DNA of 64,000 nt from FEN-1219 sp963713355 (GTDB lineage: Bacteria; Pseudomonadota; Gammaproteobacteria; Steroidobacterales; Rariloculaceae), in assembly GCA_963713355.1 (NCBI GenBank), contig CAVQLK010000008.1:124001-188000 (forward strand), in the 5' to 3' direction. The notes under the pieces are model-generated. The model was not told the origin of the DNA, did not search any database, and saw nothing but the letters and a program-made list of their open reading frames with translations. A program made the translations under genes and the position numbers. Shown here piece after piece: positions 33,906 to 45,108 of the stretch (within the stretch, counting starts at the first letter, position 1; every line of letters starts with the position of its first letter).

Positions 33906-35326
33906 AAGAGCGCATGGGCCGCATCCGCAACATCCACTTCGTCGGCATCGGCGGCGCCGGCATGGCCGGCATAGCCGAGGTGCTGCTGAACCTCGGTTAC
34001 TCCGTCGGCGGCACGGACCTCAAGCTGACGAGCGTCACGGAACGGCTGCGCTCGCTCGGCGCGCGCATTGCCGAGGGCCACGCGGCCGAGAATCTCGGTG
34101 AAGCCGATGTCGTCGTCGTCTCGAGCGCCGTGGCCAGTGACAACCCCGAAGTCGTCGCCGCGCACGCGCGCCGCATCCCCGTCGTGCGCCGCGCGGAGAT
34201 GCTCGCCGAGCTCATGCGCTTTCGTTACGGCATCGCGATCGCCGGCACGCACGGCAAGACCACGACGACGAGCCTCATCGCGAGCGTGCTTGCCGAGGCC
34301 GGGGTCGATCCGACGTTCGTGATCGGAGGCCGGCTCGCGAGCGCCAATGCCAACGCGAAGCTCGGTCTCGGCCGTTATCTCGTCGCCGAGGCCGACGAGA
34401 GCGATGCATCGTTCCTGCATTTGCAGCCGATGATTGCCGTCGTCACGAACATCGACGCCGATCACCTCGGCAGCTACGAGAATGACCTCGGCCGCTTGAA
34501 GCAAGGCTTCTTCGAATTTTTGCAGAACCTACCGTTCTACGGCCTAGCCGTCATGTGCAGCGACGATGCGAACGCGCGCGAGCTGATCCCTTCATTGGGC
34601 AGACGAGTCACGAGCTATGGCTTCGGCGAGCGCTCCGACATTCGTGCGTCGGGCGTCCAGCGCAACGGGCTCAAGACGCGCTTCAAGGTCGAATGGAAGG
34701 ACCGGACGAAGGCAATGAATGTCGAGCTGAACCTGCCCGGCGTCCACAACGTGCTGAACTCGCTGGCCGCGATTGCCGTCGCGGCCGAGCTCGAGATCGA
34801 CGATACGCCGCTCAAGAAGGCGCTCGCCGAGTTCTCGGGCGTCGACCGCCGCTTGCAGGTGCAAGACACCGTGATTACCGACGCCGGCCGCGTGACGTTC
34901 GTGGACGACTACGGCCACCATCCGACCGAGCTCGCGGCCACGATCGCGGCGGCGCGCGATGCATGGCCCGGCCGCCGGCTCGTCGTTTGTTTCCAGCCGC
35001 ACCGTTACACGCGGACCCTGGCGCTGCTCGATGACTTCGCGCAAGTGCTGTCGACGGTCGATGCGTTGATACTCACGAACGTCTATGCGGCCGGCGAGAC
35101 GCCGCTGGCCGGCGCCGACGGGAAGTCGCTCGCGCGCGCCGTTCGAGTGCGCGGAACCGTCGAGCCGATCTTCATCGAGGACTTGAACGAGCTGCCGCAA
35201 GCGCTCGCGCAGATACTCAAGGCCGACGACGTCGTGCTGACGCTCGGCGCGGGCAGCATCGGCGCCGTCGCACCGACGTTGCCGCGCGCGCTGACGGCCC
35301 GCACGGGCGTCGGGGTGCAGAAGTGA
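33902..35326 (+). CDS. murC: UDP-MurNAc:L-alanine ligase
   Basis: A 474-residue Mur ligase adding the first stem-peptide residue. It has the N-terminal HFVGIGGAGMAGIAEVL Rossmann motif, P-loop IAGTHGKTTTTSLIASVL, VAEADESDASFLHL, and the C-terminal FVDDYGHHPTELAATI and VCFQPHRYTRT. Start and stop overlap murG and murB by 4 bases each, so the run murD-ftsW-murG-murC-murB is fully coupled. Confidence 0.98.
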   Translation: MKERMGRIRNIHFVGIGGAGMAGIAEVLLNLGYSVGGTDLKLTSVTERLRSLGARIAEGHAAENLGEADVVVVSSAVASDNPEVVAAHARRIPVVRRAEMLAELMRFRYGIAIAGTHGKTTTTSLIASVLAEAGVDPTFVIGGRLASANANAKLGLGRYLVAEADESDASFLHLQPMIAVVTNIDADHLGSYENDLGRLKQGFFEFLQNLPFYGLAVMCSDDANARELIPSLGRRVTSYGFGERSDIRASGVQRNGLKTRFKVEWKDRTKAMNVELNLPGVHNVLNSLAAIAVAAELEIDDTPLKKALAEFSGVDRRLQVQDTVITDAGRVTFVDDYGHHPTELAATIAAARDAWPGRRLVVCFQPHRYTRTLALLDDFAQVLSTVDALILTNVYAAGETPLAGADGKSLARAVRVRGTVEPIFIEDLNELPQALAQILKADDVVLTLGAGSIGAVAPTLPRALTARTGVGVQK

Positions 35327-36240
35327 GCGCCGTGCGGAGCCGTGCCACATCGGTCGAGGTACTGCGCGACGAGCCGCTGCACAAGCACACGTCGTGGCGC
35401 GTCGGCGGCCCCGCGGATCTTTTTTATACGCCGTCCACGCTCGCAGAGCTCGAGCAGATACTCGCCGAGCTGCCGCCGGAGACGCCGGTGCATTGGCTCG
35501 GCCTCGGGTCCAATCTGCTCGTGCGCGACGGCGGCATCCGCGGTGCGGTGATCGCAACGAGCCGCCTGCCGCGCGAGCTCGAGCGGCTCGACGAGCGGCG
35601 TGTACGCGCCAGCGCGGGGCTCGCCTGCATGCTGCTTGCGAAGCGCTGCGTGCGCTGGCAGTTGGGCCCGGCGGCGTTCTTCGCGGGTATCCCGGGCACG
35701 CTCGGCGGTGCGCTGGCGATGAACGCAGGCGCCTTCGGCGGCGAGACGTGGACGCACGTCGAGAGCGTCAGGACGATCGACCGCGGCGGCGGAATTCACG
35801 AACGCTCGCGCACCGAGTTCGAGATCGGCTATCGCAGCGTGCGAGGCCCGCTCGGCGAATGGTTCCTCGGCGCGACCTTCCGCTTCGAGCACGACGCCGT
35901 CAGCTCGATGGAGGCGATCAAGAAGCTGCTCGCGCGCCGCAACGCGACGCAGCCACTTGGGGTGCCGAGCTGCGGATCCGTGTTCCGCAATCCCGCGGGA
36001 GACTTCGCGGGCCGCCTCATCGAGCAGGCCGGGCTCAAAGGCCATCGCCTGGGCGGCGCGATGGTCTCCGACAAGCATGCGAATTTCATCTTGAATCTGG
36101 GCGATGCGACGGCCGCCGACGTCGAGGCGCTGATCGACGAGGTTCGCGCGGGCGTCGAGCGCACGAGCGGAGTGCGGCTCGAGCTCGAGGTGCGCGTGAT
36201 CGGCGAGCCGCACGGCGCCGCGGCCAAGGGGAAGCACTGA
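35323..36240 (+). CDS. murB: UDP-N-acetylenolpyruvoylglucosamine reductase
   Basis: A 305-residue type II MurB, the FAD enzyme that reduces the MurA product. HTSWRVGGPADLFYTP, WLGLGSNLLVRDGGI, the active-site YRSVRG and PSCGSVFRNPAGDFAG are present. It is the short (about 300 residue) form, not the 340-residue E. coli type I. It starts with GTG in a GTGA overlap with murC, and its TGA shares one base with the ftsQ ATG. A ddl gene is often found in this position and is absent. Confidence 0.96.
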   Translation: MSAVRSRATSVEVLRDEPLHKHTSWRVGGPADLFYTPSTLAELEQILAELPPETPVHWLGLGSNLLVRDGGIRGAVIATSRLPRELERLDERRVRASAGLACMLLAKRCVRWQLGPAAFFAGIPGTLGGALAMNAGAFGGETWTHVESVRTIDRGGGIHERSRTEFEIGYRSVRGPLGEWFLGATFRFEHDAVSSMEAIKKLLARRNATQPLGVPSCGSVFRNPAGDFAGRLIEQAGLKGHRLGGAMVSDKHANFILNLGDATAADVEALIDEVRAGVERTSGVRLELEVRVIGEPHGAAAKGKH

Positions 36241-37052
36241 TGCTCGGGCGCAGAGCGAATCGCCGCAGGGCGCAGAGCCGCGTCGAGCGCCTGAAGCTGC
36301 CGGCGCTCGGCAGCGCATGGTCGCGCAGGCTGCGCGCGGCGCTCGCGTTGCCCGTCGCGGCCTTGACGTTCTTCGGCGTGTTCAAAGGCGTTCAGCTCGC
36401 GCTCGACCAGCCCGTCCGCGAGGTCGTCGTCGAAGGAACGTTCCAGCGCGTCAAGCCGATTCACGTCGAAGCCGCGATGGCCGAGCTCCTCGACGCGGGG
36501 TTCATGACCGTGGATTTGAACGGGTTACGCGAGCGCGTGCAGGAGCTTGACTGGGTCGATCGCGCCAACGTCGGGCGGCGCTGGCCCGATACGTTGACCG
36601 TGCGCGTGACCGAGCACCAAGCCGCGGCGCGGTGGGGCGAACGCGGGCTCCTGAACGTGCGCGGCGAGCTGTTCACCGAACGCTCGCAGCATTCCTTTCC
36701 CGAGCTGCCGAGTCTCGCGGGGCCGCCCGGCACCGAGCGCGACGTCGCGCGCCGCTACCTGGCGCTGCGCGGCAAGCTCGCAGATGCCGACTTGAAGCTC
36801 ACGAGCCTCGAGCTCGACGAGCGCGGCGCCTGGCGGCTCGTGCTCGGCGGCGGACAGGAAATCAGGCTGGGCCGCCGCGACATCGACGAGCGCCTGTATC
36901 GATTCTTCGACGTCGTGGCGCCGACGCTCGCGGCCGACTTGAAGCGCGTCGAGTACGTGGACTTGCGCTACACGAACGGCTTCGCGGTCGGTTGGCGCGA
37001 CGGGCCGCCGGCCAATCTTGCGGCCGTGGCCGCAGTGCCCGATCGCGGTTAG
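36240..37052 (+). CDS. ftsQ: Cell division protein FtsQ
   Basis: A 270-residue bitopic protein: basic cytoplasmic N-terminus, one transmembrane helix (about residues 37-56), a POTRA domain (VREVVVEGTFQRVKPIHVEA) and a beta domain (WVDRANVGRRWPDTLTVRV). FtsQ links FtsK to FtsLB in the divisome. ATG 36240 shares its A with the murB stop. It ends just before the AGGAG that serves the small leader frame and ftsA. Confidence 0.94.
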   Translation: MLGRRANRRRAQSRVERLKLPALGSAWSRRLRAALALPVAALTFFGVFKGVQLALDQPVREVVVEGTFQRVKPIHVEAAMAELLDAGFMTVDLNGLRERVQELDWVDRANVGRRWPDTLTVRVTEHQAAARWGERGLLNVRGELFTERSQHSFPELPSLAGPPGTERDVARRYLALRGKLADADLKLTSLELDERGAWRLVLGGGQEIRLGRRDIDERLYRFFDVVAPTLAADLKRVEYVDLRYTNGFAVGWRDGPPANLAAVAAVPDRG

Positions 37053-37063
37053 GAGACCAAGCA

Positions 37064-37090
37064 ATGGAAAGGGGTTTGCTTAGTGGGTAA
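37064..37090 (+). other. Eight-codon leader frame overlapping the ftsA start
   Basis: AGGAG at 37051-37055 is followed 8 bases later by ATG 37064, which opens an eight-residue frame ending at TAA 37088-37090. The frame crosses the ftsA GTG (37083) out of frame. The ftsA ribosome-binding sequence AAAGGGG (37068-37074) lies inside it. Ribosomes ending here would be placed on the ftsA start. Coupling is inferred from spacing only. Confidence 0.4.
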
Positions 37091-38318
37091 GCGAGACGAT
37101 CGAAGGCTCATCGTCGGCCTCGATATCGGCACCTCGAAAGTCGTCGCCATCGTCGGCGAGTTGTCCGCAGACGATAGGCTCGAGGTCATCGGCTTGGGCT
37201 CCAATCCTTCGCGCGGGTTGAAGCGCGGCGTCGTCGTCGACATCGAGTCGACAGTGCAGTCGATCCAGCGCGCCATCGAAGAGGCCGAGCTCATGGCGGG
37301 CTGCGAGATCAACAGCGTGCTGACCGGCATCGCCGGCAGCCACGTGCGCAGCTTGAACTCGCACGGCATCGTCGCGATCCGCGACAAGGAAGTCAGCGCC
37401 GGCGACGTCGAGCGCGTCATCGACGCGGCCCGCGCCGTAGCGATTCCCGCCGATCAACGCGTCATCCACGTCTTGCCGCAGGAATTCATCATCGACTCGC
37501 AGGACGGCATCCGCGAGCCGATCGGCATGTCGGGCGTGCGGCTCGAAGCCAAGGTGCATCTCGTGACCGGCGCAGTCAGCGCGGCGCAGAACGTCGTGAA
37601 GTGCGTGCAGCGCTGCGGCCTCACGGTCGAGGACGTCGTGCTCGAGCAGCTCGCGTCGAGCTATGCCGTGCTCACCGAGGACGAGAAAGAGCTTGGCGTA
37701 TGCCTCGTCGACATGGGCGGCGGCACGACGGACATCGCGATCTTCAGCGGCGGCGCGATCCAGCACACGGCCGTCATTCCGATCGCGGGCGACCAGGTGA
37801 CGAACGACATCGCAGTGTCGTTGCGAACGCCGTTGCCGTACGCCGAGGAGATCAAGATCAAGTACGCCTGCGCGCTGTCGCAGCTCGCGAACCCCGACGA
37901 GACGATCGAGGTTCCGAGCGTCGGCGACCGGCCGCCGCGTCGGCTCGCGCGGCAAACGCTCGCCGAGGTCGTCGAGCCGCGCTACGAGGAGCTGTTCCAG
38001 CTGATTCGCGAGGAGCTGCGTCGCTCGGGCTTCGAGGAGCTCATGGCCGCAGGGATCGTGCTGACGGGCGGCAGCGCCAAGATGGAGGGCGCGATCGAGC
38101 TCGCCGAAGAAGTGTTTCACATGCCGGTGCGCCTCGGCGTGCCGCAGTTCGTCGAAGGTCTTTCGGACGTCGTCCGCAACCCGATTCACGCCACGGGAGT
38201 CGGGCTGCTGCTCTACAGCAAGCAGGCACTCGATGCCAGAGCGGAAGCGACGGCGTCCAAGCTTGGGTTCAGCAATGCATTCGAACGTATGAAGGCGTGG
38301 TTTCAAAAGAATTTCTAG
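37083..38318 (+). CDS. ftsA: Cell division protein FtsA
   Basis: A 411-residue actin-like ATPase that tethers FtsZ to the membrane. RRLIVGLDIGTSKVVAIVGE (phosphate 1), LVDMGGGTTDIAIF (phosphate 2) and IVLTGGSAKMEGAIEL (adenosine) are clear. The C-terminal amphipathic membrane-targeting helix FERMKAWFQKNF is intact. GTG 37083 has AAAGGGG eight bases upstream and gives the family N-terminus. ftsZ follows after 31 bases. Confidence 0.97.
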   Translation: MGKRDDRRLIVGLDIGTSKVVAIVGELSADDRLEVIGLGSNPSRGLKRGVVVDIESTVQSIQRAIEEAELMAGCEINSVLTGIAGSHVRSLNSHGIVAIRDKEVSAGDVERVIDAARAVAIPADQRVIHVLPQEFIIDSQDGIREPIGMSGVRLEAKVHLVTGAVSAAQNVVKCVQRCGLTVEDVVLEQLASSYAVLTEDEKELGVCLVDMGGGTTDIAIFSGGAIQHTAVIPIAGDQVTNDIAVSLRTPLPYAEEIKIKYACALSQLANPDETIEVPSVGDRPPRRLARQTLAEVVEPRYEELFQLIREELRRSGFEELMAAGIVLTGGSAKMEGAIELAEEVFHMPVRLGVPQFVEGLSDVVRNPIHATGVGLLLYSKQALDARAEATASKLGFSNAFERMKAWFQKNF

Positions 38319-38349
38319 GGCTTCGCGTATCACCAAACAGGAGAGCGGA

Positions 38350-39504
38350 ATGTTTGAGCTAATGGACGGATACAGCCAGACGGCTGTCATCAAGGTGCTC
38401 GGGATCGGCGGCGGCGGTGGCAACGCAGTTGCACACATGGTCCGCGCGGGCATCGAAGGCGTGGATTTCATCTGCGCGAACACCGACGCGCAGGCGCTGA
38501 AGGGCGCGCGCGTCAAGACCGGCTTGCAGATCGGCTGCAACATCACGAAGGGGCTCGGCGCCGGCGCGAATCCCGAGGTCGGCCGGCAGGCTGCGATGGA
38601 GGATCGCGACCGTATTCAAGAAGTCATCGAAGGCGCCGACATGCTGTTCCTCACGGCGGGATTGGGCGGTGGCACCGGCACGGGTGCGGCGCCCGTCGTC
38701 GCGCAGCTCGCGAAGGAGATGGGAATCCTCACGGTCGCGGTAGTCACGAAGCCGTTCTCGATGGAAGGTCCGAAGCGTATGCGCGTCGCGGAACAGGGCA
38801 TCGCGGAGCTCGGCCGATTCGTCGATTCGTTGATCACGATTCCGAACGAGAAGCTGCTGTCGGTGCTCGGGCCGTCGACGACGCTGCTCGACGCGTTCCG
38901 TTCGGCGAACGAGGTGCTGCAGGGGGCCGTGCAAGGAATTGCGGAGCTGATCACGCGGCCCGGGCTCATCAACGTCGACTTCGCGGACGTGCGCACCGTG
39001 ATGTCGGAGATGGGCATGGCGATGATGGGCTCGGGCGTCGCGAGCGGTCAGGACCGCGCGCGCATCGCAGCCGAGGCAGCCGTCTCGAGCCCACTGCTCG
39101 AGGACATCAATCTCTCCGGCGCCAATGGCGTGCTCGTCAACGTCACGGCCGGCGTCGATCTGTCGATCGGCGAGTTCCAAGAAGTCGGCGATACCATCAA
39201 GCAGTTCGCGTCCGACGATGCGACGGTCGTCATCGGCACGGTCATCGACCCGGAAATGACGGACGAGATCCGCGTTACCGTCGTCGCGACGGGCTTGGGT
39301 CAAGCGGTCGGCGCCGTCGAGCGGCCGATGAAAGTCGTGCGTCGTGCTCCGCCGCCGGCGCCGAGGGGCCGCGAGCCGAACTACACGGAGCTCGAGAAGC
39401 CTGCCGTCGCGCGCAAGCGCGCCGTGGGCGACGGCGTCACGGGCACCGACAGCCTCGAGGATTTGCTCGATATTCCGGCGTTCTTGCGGCGGCAGGCGGA
39501 TTGA
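38350..39504 (+). CDS. ftsZ: Cell division protein FtsZ
   Basis: A 384-residue tubulin homologue forming the Z ring. IKVLGIGGGGGNAVAHM at the start, the tubulin signature GGGTGTGAAP (about residue 105-114), the T7 loop NVDFADVRTVM and the conserved C-terminal peptide DIPAFLRRQAD, which binds FtsA, ZipA and ZapD, are all present. An AGGAG sequence precedes the ATG. A strong hairpin and 167 bases separate it from lpxC. Confidence 0.98.
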   Translation: MFELMDGYSQTAVIKVLGIGGGGGNAVAHMVRAGIEGVDFICANTDAQALKGARVKTGLQIGCNITKGLGAGANPEVGRQAAMEDRDRIQEVIEGADMLFLTAGLGGGTGTGAAPVVAQLAKEMGILTVAVVTKPFSMEGPKRMRVAEQGIAELGRFVDSLITIPNEKLLSVLGPSTTLLDAFRSANEVLQGAVQGIAELITRPGLINVDFADVRTVMSEMGMAMMGSGVASGQDRARIAAEAAVSSPLLEDINLSGANGVLVNVTAGVDLSIGEFQEVGDTIKQFASDDATVVIGTVIDPEMTDEIRVTVVATGLGQAVGAVERPMKVVRRAPPPAPRGREPNYTELEKPAVARKRAVGDGVTGTDSLEDLLDIPAFLRRQAD

Positions 39505-39575
39505 TGCGATGCGCGGAGAGCCCACGCCGTTCCTTGCGGCCGCGAACGGCGCTATGGTAGCTTCGTCGGCCCTCG

Positions 39576-39601
39576 CACGGCCCGGCGGCCGCCCGGCCGT
39601 G
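39576..39601 (+). other. Strong palindromic hairpin between ftsZ and lpxC
   Basis: CACGGCC pairs with GGCCGTG around the inner palindrome GGCGGCCGCC, with one C-C mismatch on each side. No T-run follows, so it is not a standard intrinsic terminator. It could attenuate or process the transcript between division and LPS genes. A 53-codon open frame across this gap (39509-39670) shows no family features. Confidence 0.5.
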
Positions 39602-39671
39602 GCCGGCCGACACCTGCTTGGCTCCCGGTGGGGCGATGCAGCGGCTTTCACGTTAAGGAGCGACGGCTAGC

Positions 39672-40580
39672 GTGCGCCAGCGCACTCTCAAAGAATCGAT
39701 CCGCGCGTCCGGTATCGGGCTCCATACCGGCGAGAAGGTCTACATGACCTTGCGCCCGGCTCCGCCGAACGCGGGCATCGTTTTCCGGCGCCTCGATTTG
39801 CCGGAGCCCGTCGATGTGCCGGCCGATGCGCTGCGCGTGACGGAGACCACGCTCGGCACCACGCTCGAGCGCGATTCGGCGAAGGTCGGCACGGTCGAGC
39901 ATCTGATGTCCGCGATGGCAGGTTTGGGTATCGACAACGCGTTCGTCGACCTCACGGCGGCCGAGGTGCCGATCATGGACGGCAGCGCGGCGCCGTTCGT
40001 GTTCCTGCTGCAATCGGCCGGCATCGAAGAGCAGCACGCGCCGAAGCGCTTCATCCGCGTGCTAAAACGCGTCGAGTTCCGCGAAGGCGACAAATGGGTT
40101 CGGTTCGATCCATACAACGGCTTTCGCCTCAACGTCGAGATCGACTTCGAGCACCCGGCGCTCAAGAAATTTCGCCAAGCAATGACGATGGATTTTTCGA
40201 CGCAGACGTTCTTGAAAGAGATCAGCCGCGCGCGGACGTTCGGCTTCCTCAAGGATCTCGAAGGAGCGCGTGCGCGCGAGCGCGCGCTAGGCGCCAACCT
40301 CGACAATGCCATCGTCATGGACGACTACCGCGTCATCAACGAGGACGGGCTGCGTTACCGCGACGAGTTCGTGCGGCACAAGGTTCTCGACGCGCTCGGC
40401 GATTTGTACCTCTTGGGCTCGTCGCTGATCGGCGAGTTCTCGGGATTCAAGTGCGGGCACAAGCTCAACAACCAGCTGCTGCGCGCGATGTTGGCCGAGC
40501 CGAGCTCGTACGAAGCCGTCGTCTTCGACGACGCGGAACAGCGCTCGCCCGTCTCGTACCAGCTCGCGTCGAGCCACTAG
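39672..40580 (+). CDS. lpxC: UDP-3-O-acyl-N-acetylglucosamine deacetylase
   Basis: A 302-residue zinc deacetylase, the committed step of lipid A synthesis. RTLKESIRASGIGLHTGEKV, VGTVEHLMSAMAGLGIDNA, and the zinc and catalytic region FVRHKVLDALGDLYLLG are characteristic. GTG 39672 follows TAAGGAG. The TAG stop lies in the left edge of a long inverted repeat. Position after ftsZ is conserved in gammaproteobacteria. Confidence 0.98.
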   Translation: MRQRTLKESIRASGIGLHTGEKVYMTLRPAPPNAGIVFRRLDLPEPVDVPADALRVTETTLGTTLERDSAKVGTVEHLMSAMAGLGIDNAFVDLTAAEVPIMDGSAAPFVFLLQSAGIEEQHAPKRFIRVLKRVEFREGDKWVRFDPYNGFRLNVEIDFEHPALKKFRQAMTMDFSTQTFLKEISRARTFGFLKDLEGARARERALGANLDNAIVMDDYRVINEDGLRYRDEFVRHKVLDALGDLYLLGSSLIGEFSGFKCGHKLNNQLLRAMLAEPSSYEAVVFDDAEQRSPVSYQLASSH

Positions 40581-40619
40581 GGGACAGATCTATTTCTTTC
40601 GAAAATAGATCTGTCCCCT
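40579..40619. repeat. 17-bp perfect inverted repeat (REP-like; bidirectional terminator candidate)
   Basis: AGGGGACAGATCTATTT and its exact reverse complement flank a 7-base loop. The left arm begins inside the lpxC stop codon, and the element fills the gap between the convergent lpxC and dciA genes. GGGGACAGATCTATTT palindromes look like the REP elements mobilised by RAYT transposases in other bacteria; that link is from memory and is inference. No second copy was noticed in this window. It can fold identically on both strands. Confidence 0.8.
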
Positions 40620-40632
40620 CTTATCCGCGGCG

Positions 40633-40905
40633 TCAGCCGCTCGGCAATACTCGAACCTTGACCTGCGCGCTCGGTAGCGCGCGCAAACAATAGCGCACGC
40701 GCGCGGCCCAGCTCGGCGCATCCATGACGAGCACGAGCTCGCCCGCTTCATTCGTCGCCGCGCTGACGACGTGCGCGGCCTCCTCGGCGGGCAACAAGCG
40801 CCGCACTTGCGCTGTCTCCATTCGGCGACGCTCGGATTCGCGCAAGACGCGCGCCAACGGACCTGCGTTCAGGAGTTCTGACAAATGGCGGGGCTCGTCT
40901 GCCAT
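40633..40905 (-). CDS. dciA: DUF721 / DciA-like replicative helicase loader
   Basis: A 90-residue DUF721 protein. The family hallmark is a short basic helix region (ARVLRESERRRMETAQVRRL) then a KH-like fold with LVLVMDAPSWAARVRYCLR. DciA is the ancestral bacterial loader of the DnaB helicase in species lacking DnaC. ATG 40905 is preferred; a TTG 21 bases upstream is also possible. It is convergent to lpxC. DUF721 genes next to lpxC and secA are common outside enterics. Confidence 0.88.
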   Translation of the reverse strand: MADEPRHLSELLNAGPLARVLRESERRRMETAQVRRLLPAEEAAHVVSAATNEAGELVLVMDAPSWAARVRYCLRALPSAQVKVRVLPSG

Positions 40906-41067
40906 GCGTTGTGAGACCAACGTCAACGTTTAGAGGCGAGTTCCTTGGCTTCGGCCCTGGTTAGCGGCATCCTGGCCATGCTCGCTGAAAAGGCAAACTG
41001 TTCGAAAGAACGGGACCCAAAGCCACCGATCTGCCGGAGTTTCTCCAATGATAGCGGGGTTGCCGAG

Positions 41068-41097
41068 TGACTTTTGACAAATCGTCCCCCTATACTC
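41068..41097 (+). promoter_or_regulatory. Candidate promoter of the M23 peptidase-secA unit
   Basis: TATACT at 41092-41097 is preceded, with 18-base spacing, by GTGACT at 41068. A better-looking TTGACA at 41075 is too close (11 bases) to pair with it. It lies 67 bases before the peptidase ATG. The rest of the 259-base gap (40906-41164) contains no supported gene; a 73-codon minus-strand frame there lacks any family feature. Confidence 0.4.
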
Positions 41098-41164
41098 GCG
41101 GTGCATGCCGGCGCCTGCCTTGGCGCTGCATACAAGAACTCCAAGCTAGGAGCTGAGGCACCGC

Positions 41165-42094
41165 ATGCAGTTGATACTCCTGTCGAAGGACCGGGGACAC
41201 TTGGGCCACGTACGCTTGACTTCGGGTCGGGTGTGGCTCGGGCTCGTCGCCGCTGCCTTGATCGTCTGTGCCGGCGCCTTCTACGGCGGCATCACGGCGG
41301 CGCGCTTGTTCGGAATCAGCAACCCGCAAGCGCAAGTTTCCACGTGGCGCGACGAGCTCGCGCAGCAACAGGCCATCGTCGACAGCACGCGCCGCACGCT
41401 ACAGCAAAACCTCGACGCGCTCGCGCTGCGCATCGGCCGAATGAATGCACACGTCGTGCGGCTCGACGCGCTCGGCACGCGCCTCACGCAAATGGCCGGC
41501 CTCAAGGACGGCGAGTTCGATTTCACGACGGTGCCGTCTCTGGGCGGCCCCGAGGAGCCTCTCACGGCGACGGAGGCGATGCAGATCGACGGGGTCGTCG
41601 GCGCGCTCGACGTGCTCGACGAGCAGCTCGTCGACCGCAGCCTCCAGCTCACCGTGCTCGAGGATTTGCTGCTGAACCGCAAGCTGCGCGACGAGGTGCG
41701 GCCTGAGGGCCGGCCCGTCACCTCGGGTTATGTGTCCTCGCAGTTCGGCAGTCGGACAGACCCGTTCACGGGCCGCCGCGCTTTTCATAAAGGCGTGGAT
41801 TTCGCCGGACGCGAGGGTGCCGAGGTCGTCGCGGTCGCTTCGGGCGTCGTGATCTGGTCCGGAGAGCGCTACGGCTATGGCCAGCTCGTCGAGATCAACC
41901 ACGGCAACGGCTACGTGACGCGCTACGCGCATAACGTCGACAACCTCGTCGCCGTAGGCGATACGGTCCGCCGCGGCCAGGTCATCGCGCGGATGGGCGA
42001 TACGGGGCGCGCGACGGGGCCGAATCTGCACTTCGAGGTTCTGCTCAACGACCAGCCCGTCGATCCGCTGACGTACGTCCAATCGGCTGATTAA
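41165..42094 (+). CDS. Membrane-anchored M23 (LytM) peptidase
   Basis: A 309-residue protein with one transmembrane helix (about residues 23-45), a coiled-coil region (residues about 58-110, with QQAIVDSTRRTLQQNLDAL), and a C-terminal M23 domain. The zinc ligands are His208 and Asp212 (FHKGVDFAGREG) and His289 (LHFEV), so the site appears intact. Proteins of this build either cut peptidoglycan crosslinks or regulate amidases. It sits where enterics have secM, directly upstream of secA. Its exact target is not evident. Confidence 0.9.
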   Translation: MQLILLSKDRGHLGHVRLTSGRVWLGLVAAALIVCAGAFYGGITAARLFGISNPQAQVSTWRDELAQQQAIVDSTRRTLQQNLDALALRIGRMNAHVVRLDALGTRLTQMAGLKDGEFDFTTVPSLGGPEEPLTATEAMQIDGVVGALDVLDEQLVDRSLQLTVLEDLLLNRKLRDEVRPEGRPVTSGYVSSQFGSRTDPFTGRRAFHKGVDFAGREGAEVVAVASGVVIWSGERYGYGQLVEINHGNGYVTRYAHNVDNLVAVGDTVRRGQVIARMGDTGRATGPNLHFEVLLNDQPVDPLTYVQSAD

Positions 42095-42109
42095 CTACGC
42101 GTAACGGAA

Positions 42110-42131
42110 GGCCGGGTGCCCAAAACCGGCC
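42110..42131 (+). other. Stem-loop upstream of secA
   Basis: GGCCGG and CCGGCC pair across a 10-base loop in the 82-base gap between the M23 gene and secA. A second small hairpin (GGCG/CGCC) follows at 42147-42161. Neither has a T-run. They may be leader structures for secA, but no SecM-like arrest peptide is present. Confidence 0.3.
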
Positions 42132-42176
42132 GAGGTCCTTAGAATAGGCGGCTTTATCGCCTTCCTAGGATCCCTC

Positions 42177-45107
<2,931 letters not shown>

Positions 45108-45108
45108 G

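Noticed and set aside
39509..39670. Small gene between ftsZ and lpxC (53 codons)
   Set aside because: No ribosome-binding site or recognisable motif, and it runs through a strong palindrome. Probably a by-product of base composition.
41075..41097. TTGACA...TATACT promoter before the M23 peptidase
   Set aside because: The spacer is only 11 bases. The weaker GTGACT with 18-base spacing was listed instead.
40923..41144. Minus-strand gene upstream of dciA (73 codons)
   Set aside because: No motif, no good start, and it covers the likely promoter of the peptidase gene.
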